From NCBI GenBank assembly GCA_017547845.1, contig JAFYNZ010000036.1, positions 1-53,287 on the forward strand: a DNA stretch of 53,287 bases, read 5' to 3'. The translations under genes were made by a program, and so were the position numbers. Of the stretch, positions 51,762-53,287 are shown piece after piece. Below the pieces are notes generated by a model that worked only from the letters and a program-made list of their open reading frames with translations, had not been told where the DNA came from and did not search any database. Positions within the stretch are counted from its first letter, which is position 1. Each line of letters starts with the position of its first letter. The DNA is from Muribaculaceae bacterium (GTDB taxonomy: Bacteria; Bacteroidota; Bacteroidia; Bacteroidales; Muribaculaceae).

Positions 51762-53137
51762 GCGAATTGCTTCAGTCCATAGAGAAGCATTTGGGATTTA
51801 TCCCGACAGATAAACAGGGCATCCTCATGGTTGCCCTTTCTGAGTTTGTGTACCACCGTTCGCCGGGAGATGTGTTTGTGCTTAATGGTTATGCAGGTAC
51901 AGGTAAGACATCTGTCGTCAGTGCATTGGTCAAAGCATTGGCAGAGAAAAATGTGCCGATGGTACTGCTTGCTCCGACCGGTCGTGCAGCTAAGGTTTTT
52001 TCTAGTTATTGTGGTCATAATGTTCAGACAATTCACAAACGATTATATCGTGCCGATTCGCCCGACCCGGCATCTGCCAACTATTTCATTGCCGGCAACA
52101 AAGATCGCGGAGCATTATTTATCGTCGATGAGGCATCGATGATATCTGATGGTGCTTCGGGAGGTAATCTGATTGAGCACCTTGTCAGACATGTCTATTC
52201 ATCTCCCGGGTGCAATCTGCTTCTGATAGGTGATGTCGCACAGCTGCCACCTGTCGGCCAACCAAATAGCCCGGCCATGGAAAAACTACGACTTCAAGAG
52301 TTGCGACTCAACCCTTATGGTTTTGTACTTGACGAGCCGATACGCCAAGCAGCGCATAGTGGCATACTATATAATGCCACTCGTATTCGTCGTCGTATGG
52401 CAAAAGAGACATTGCCTCCACCTCAGATGTGGGCTGAAGAATTTGCCGATGTCGAAGTGTTGACATCAGAATATCTCGCCGAAAGAATAGGGGATAGCTA
52501 TTCTTCCGTCGGCCAAGATGAAACCATCGTGATTACTCGTTCCAATAAACGTGCAAATATCTACAACAATGGCATTCGTGCCATGGTGCTTGATGCAGAG
52601 GAAGAGTTGCAACGAGATGAGCGGCTTGTCGTAGCTAAAAACAATTACCACTGGGCAAAAGATATAGACGAAATCGACTTTATAGCCAACGGCGACATAG
52701 TGCGTATCAGTTGGATAGGTCGCACCGAAGAGGTCTATGGACATCGCTATGCCGATGTCGAACTGGAATACCCCGGGACTGAAATCGGTATTTCAGCAAA
52801 GATACTGCTTGACGGACTGCAATCAGACGCGCCGGCAATGTCTTCCGACGAGATGAATCGTATCTATACGCAGATAATGGACGAGACCGAGGGCAGTCTT
52901 TCAGCCAAACTGAAGGCTGTACAGAATGATCCCTACTACAATGCATTGCAAGTCAAATATGCCTACTGCTTGACGTGCCACAAGGCACAGGGTGGACAGT
53001 GGCGTCATGTCTACATCGACATGGGAGCATTGCAACCTGACGCACTCAACCTCGACTTCTATCGTTGGCTCTACACCGCAGTCACCCGCGCTTCCGAACA
53101 GCTCTACCTCATCAACCCCTCCATCCCCGTCAAATAA
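51758..53137 (+). CDS. RecD-like ATP-dependent DNA helicase
   Basis: 459 residues, superfamily 1B. Walker A NGYAGTGKTS (about 43-52), motif Ia VLLAPTGRAAKV, Walker B ALFIVDEASM, motif III LLIGDVAQLPPVG, motif IV region IVITRSNKRAN and the C-terminal UvrD_C_2 part TCHKAQGGQW and YTAVTRASEQLYLI. It is shorter than RecD2 and lacks its N-terminal domain, resembling the short Dda/RecD-like helicases common in Bacteroidetes. It is probably a 5-prime to 3-prime translocase in repair or recombination. Confidence 0.85.
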   Translation: MSELLQSIEKHLGFIPTDKQGILMVALSEFVYHRSPGDVFVLNGYAGTGKTSVVSALVKALAEKNVPMVLLAPTGRAAKVFSSYCGHNVQTIHKRLYRADSPDPASANYFIAGNKDRGALFIVDEASMISDGASGGNLIEHLVRHVYSSPGCNLLLIGDVAQLPPVGQPNSPAMEKLRLQELRLNPYGFVLDEPIRQAAHSGILYNATRIRRRMAKETLPPPQMWAEEFADVEVLTSEYLAERIGDSYSSVGQDETIVITRSNKRANIYNNGIRAMVLDAEEELQRDERLVVAKNNYHWAKDIDEIDFIANGDIVRISWIGRTEEVYGHRYADVELEYPGTEIGISAKILLDGLQSDAPAMSSDEMNRIYTQIMDETEGSLSAKLKAVQNDPYYNALQVKYAYCLTCHKAQGGQWRHVYIDMGALQPDALNLDFYRWLYTAVTRASEQLYLINPSIPVK

Positions 53138-53202
53138 CCACCACATTCGGCTCAGTAGCAAAAAGGTGTGGGCATAAATAAAAAAATGTTATCTTTGTAG
53201 GC

Positions 53203-53287
53203 ATGGAAACAAAGATATTAGAACAATTGGCAAGCCTAGTATTGCCCAAAGAAATCCTCGACCGTTTTGTAATAGTAAAAATAGAGA
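53203..53287 (+). CDS. start of a transposase (ISAon1-like N-terminal region), cut by the window end
   Basis: The last 28 codons read METKILEQLASLVLPKEILD followed by RFVIVKIE. This resembles the conserved beginning of Bacteroidetes transposases annotated as ISAon1-type N-terminal region. TATCTTTG at 53190-53197 could be a -7 box only six bases from the ATG, implying a nearly leaderless message. The rest lies outside the window, so intactness cannot be judged. Confidence 0.6.
   Translation, partial: METKILEQLASLVLPKEILDRFVIVKIE

Overview
The window looks like a chromosomal segment from a Bacteroidales bacterium, probably a gut member near Muribaculaceae or Porphyromonadaceae; the family-level guess is inference. 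The evidence is many promoters with the Bacteroidetes pattern (TTG or TTTG, then 19 to 21 bases, then TAnnTTTG), secreted proteins with type IX secretion C-terminal domains, Bacteroidales-typical families (DUF4922, DUF5106, DUF4252, DUF3316, TRL-like, C10 peptidase) and weak Shine-Dalgarno use. No tRNA, rRNA or CRISPR array was recognised.

Left part (1-16600). A class I fumarase and a free-standing FtsK gamma domain lie on the minus strand, next to a tandem array of structured repeats of about 113 bases. A plus-strand block follows that fits peptidoglycan turnover and salvage: a large amidase with a golvesin-like insert, a family 2 glycosyltransferase, a DUF4922 (HIT/GalT-like) protein, a SpoIID-like protein without a signal peptide, the AmpG muropeptide importer, a NamZ-type exo-N-acetylmuramidase and, from its own promoter, a BadF-type amino-sugar kinase. 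DUF5106 and DoxX-like proteins, MnmA and a DUF151 protein follow.

Middle part (16600-30500). argR, an ArgC homologue that has lost its catalytic cysteine, a tail-less SSB, arginine decarboxylase speA and truA run on the plus strand. They converge on two HU genes. One encodes HU fused through an acidic linker and one membrane helix to a LysM-like domain, which is a candidate chromosome-to-envelope tether. Next come a TraB/GumN protein, tryptophanase and two secreted proteins. Two copies of a MITE-like element and a broken TRL-like gene fragment lie here, then a secreted arginine-deiminase-family enzyme.

Right part (30500-53287). Minus-strand genes for exported proteins (S41 protease, DUF3316, an unknown, DUF4252) face, across an operator-rich gap, a TPR-HTH regulator that is cut in two by an in-frame TAA, followed by a C10 cysteine protease. 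The most unusual locus is 39477-45941: six tightly packed genes joining an ABC transporter (a permease with half a binding protein, an ATPase carrying an RsbW-like C-terminal domain, and a THI5/NMT1-type binding protein) to a partner-switching module (Cache-HAMP-SpoIIE phosphatase-anti-sigma kinase and a STAS antagonist) plus a DUF169 protein. The end holds a chagasin-like small protein, an MscS channel, an M23-LysM endopeptidase, a NupG-like transporter, RsmE, a RecD-like helicase and the start of a transposase.
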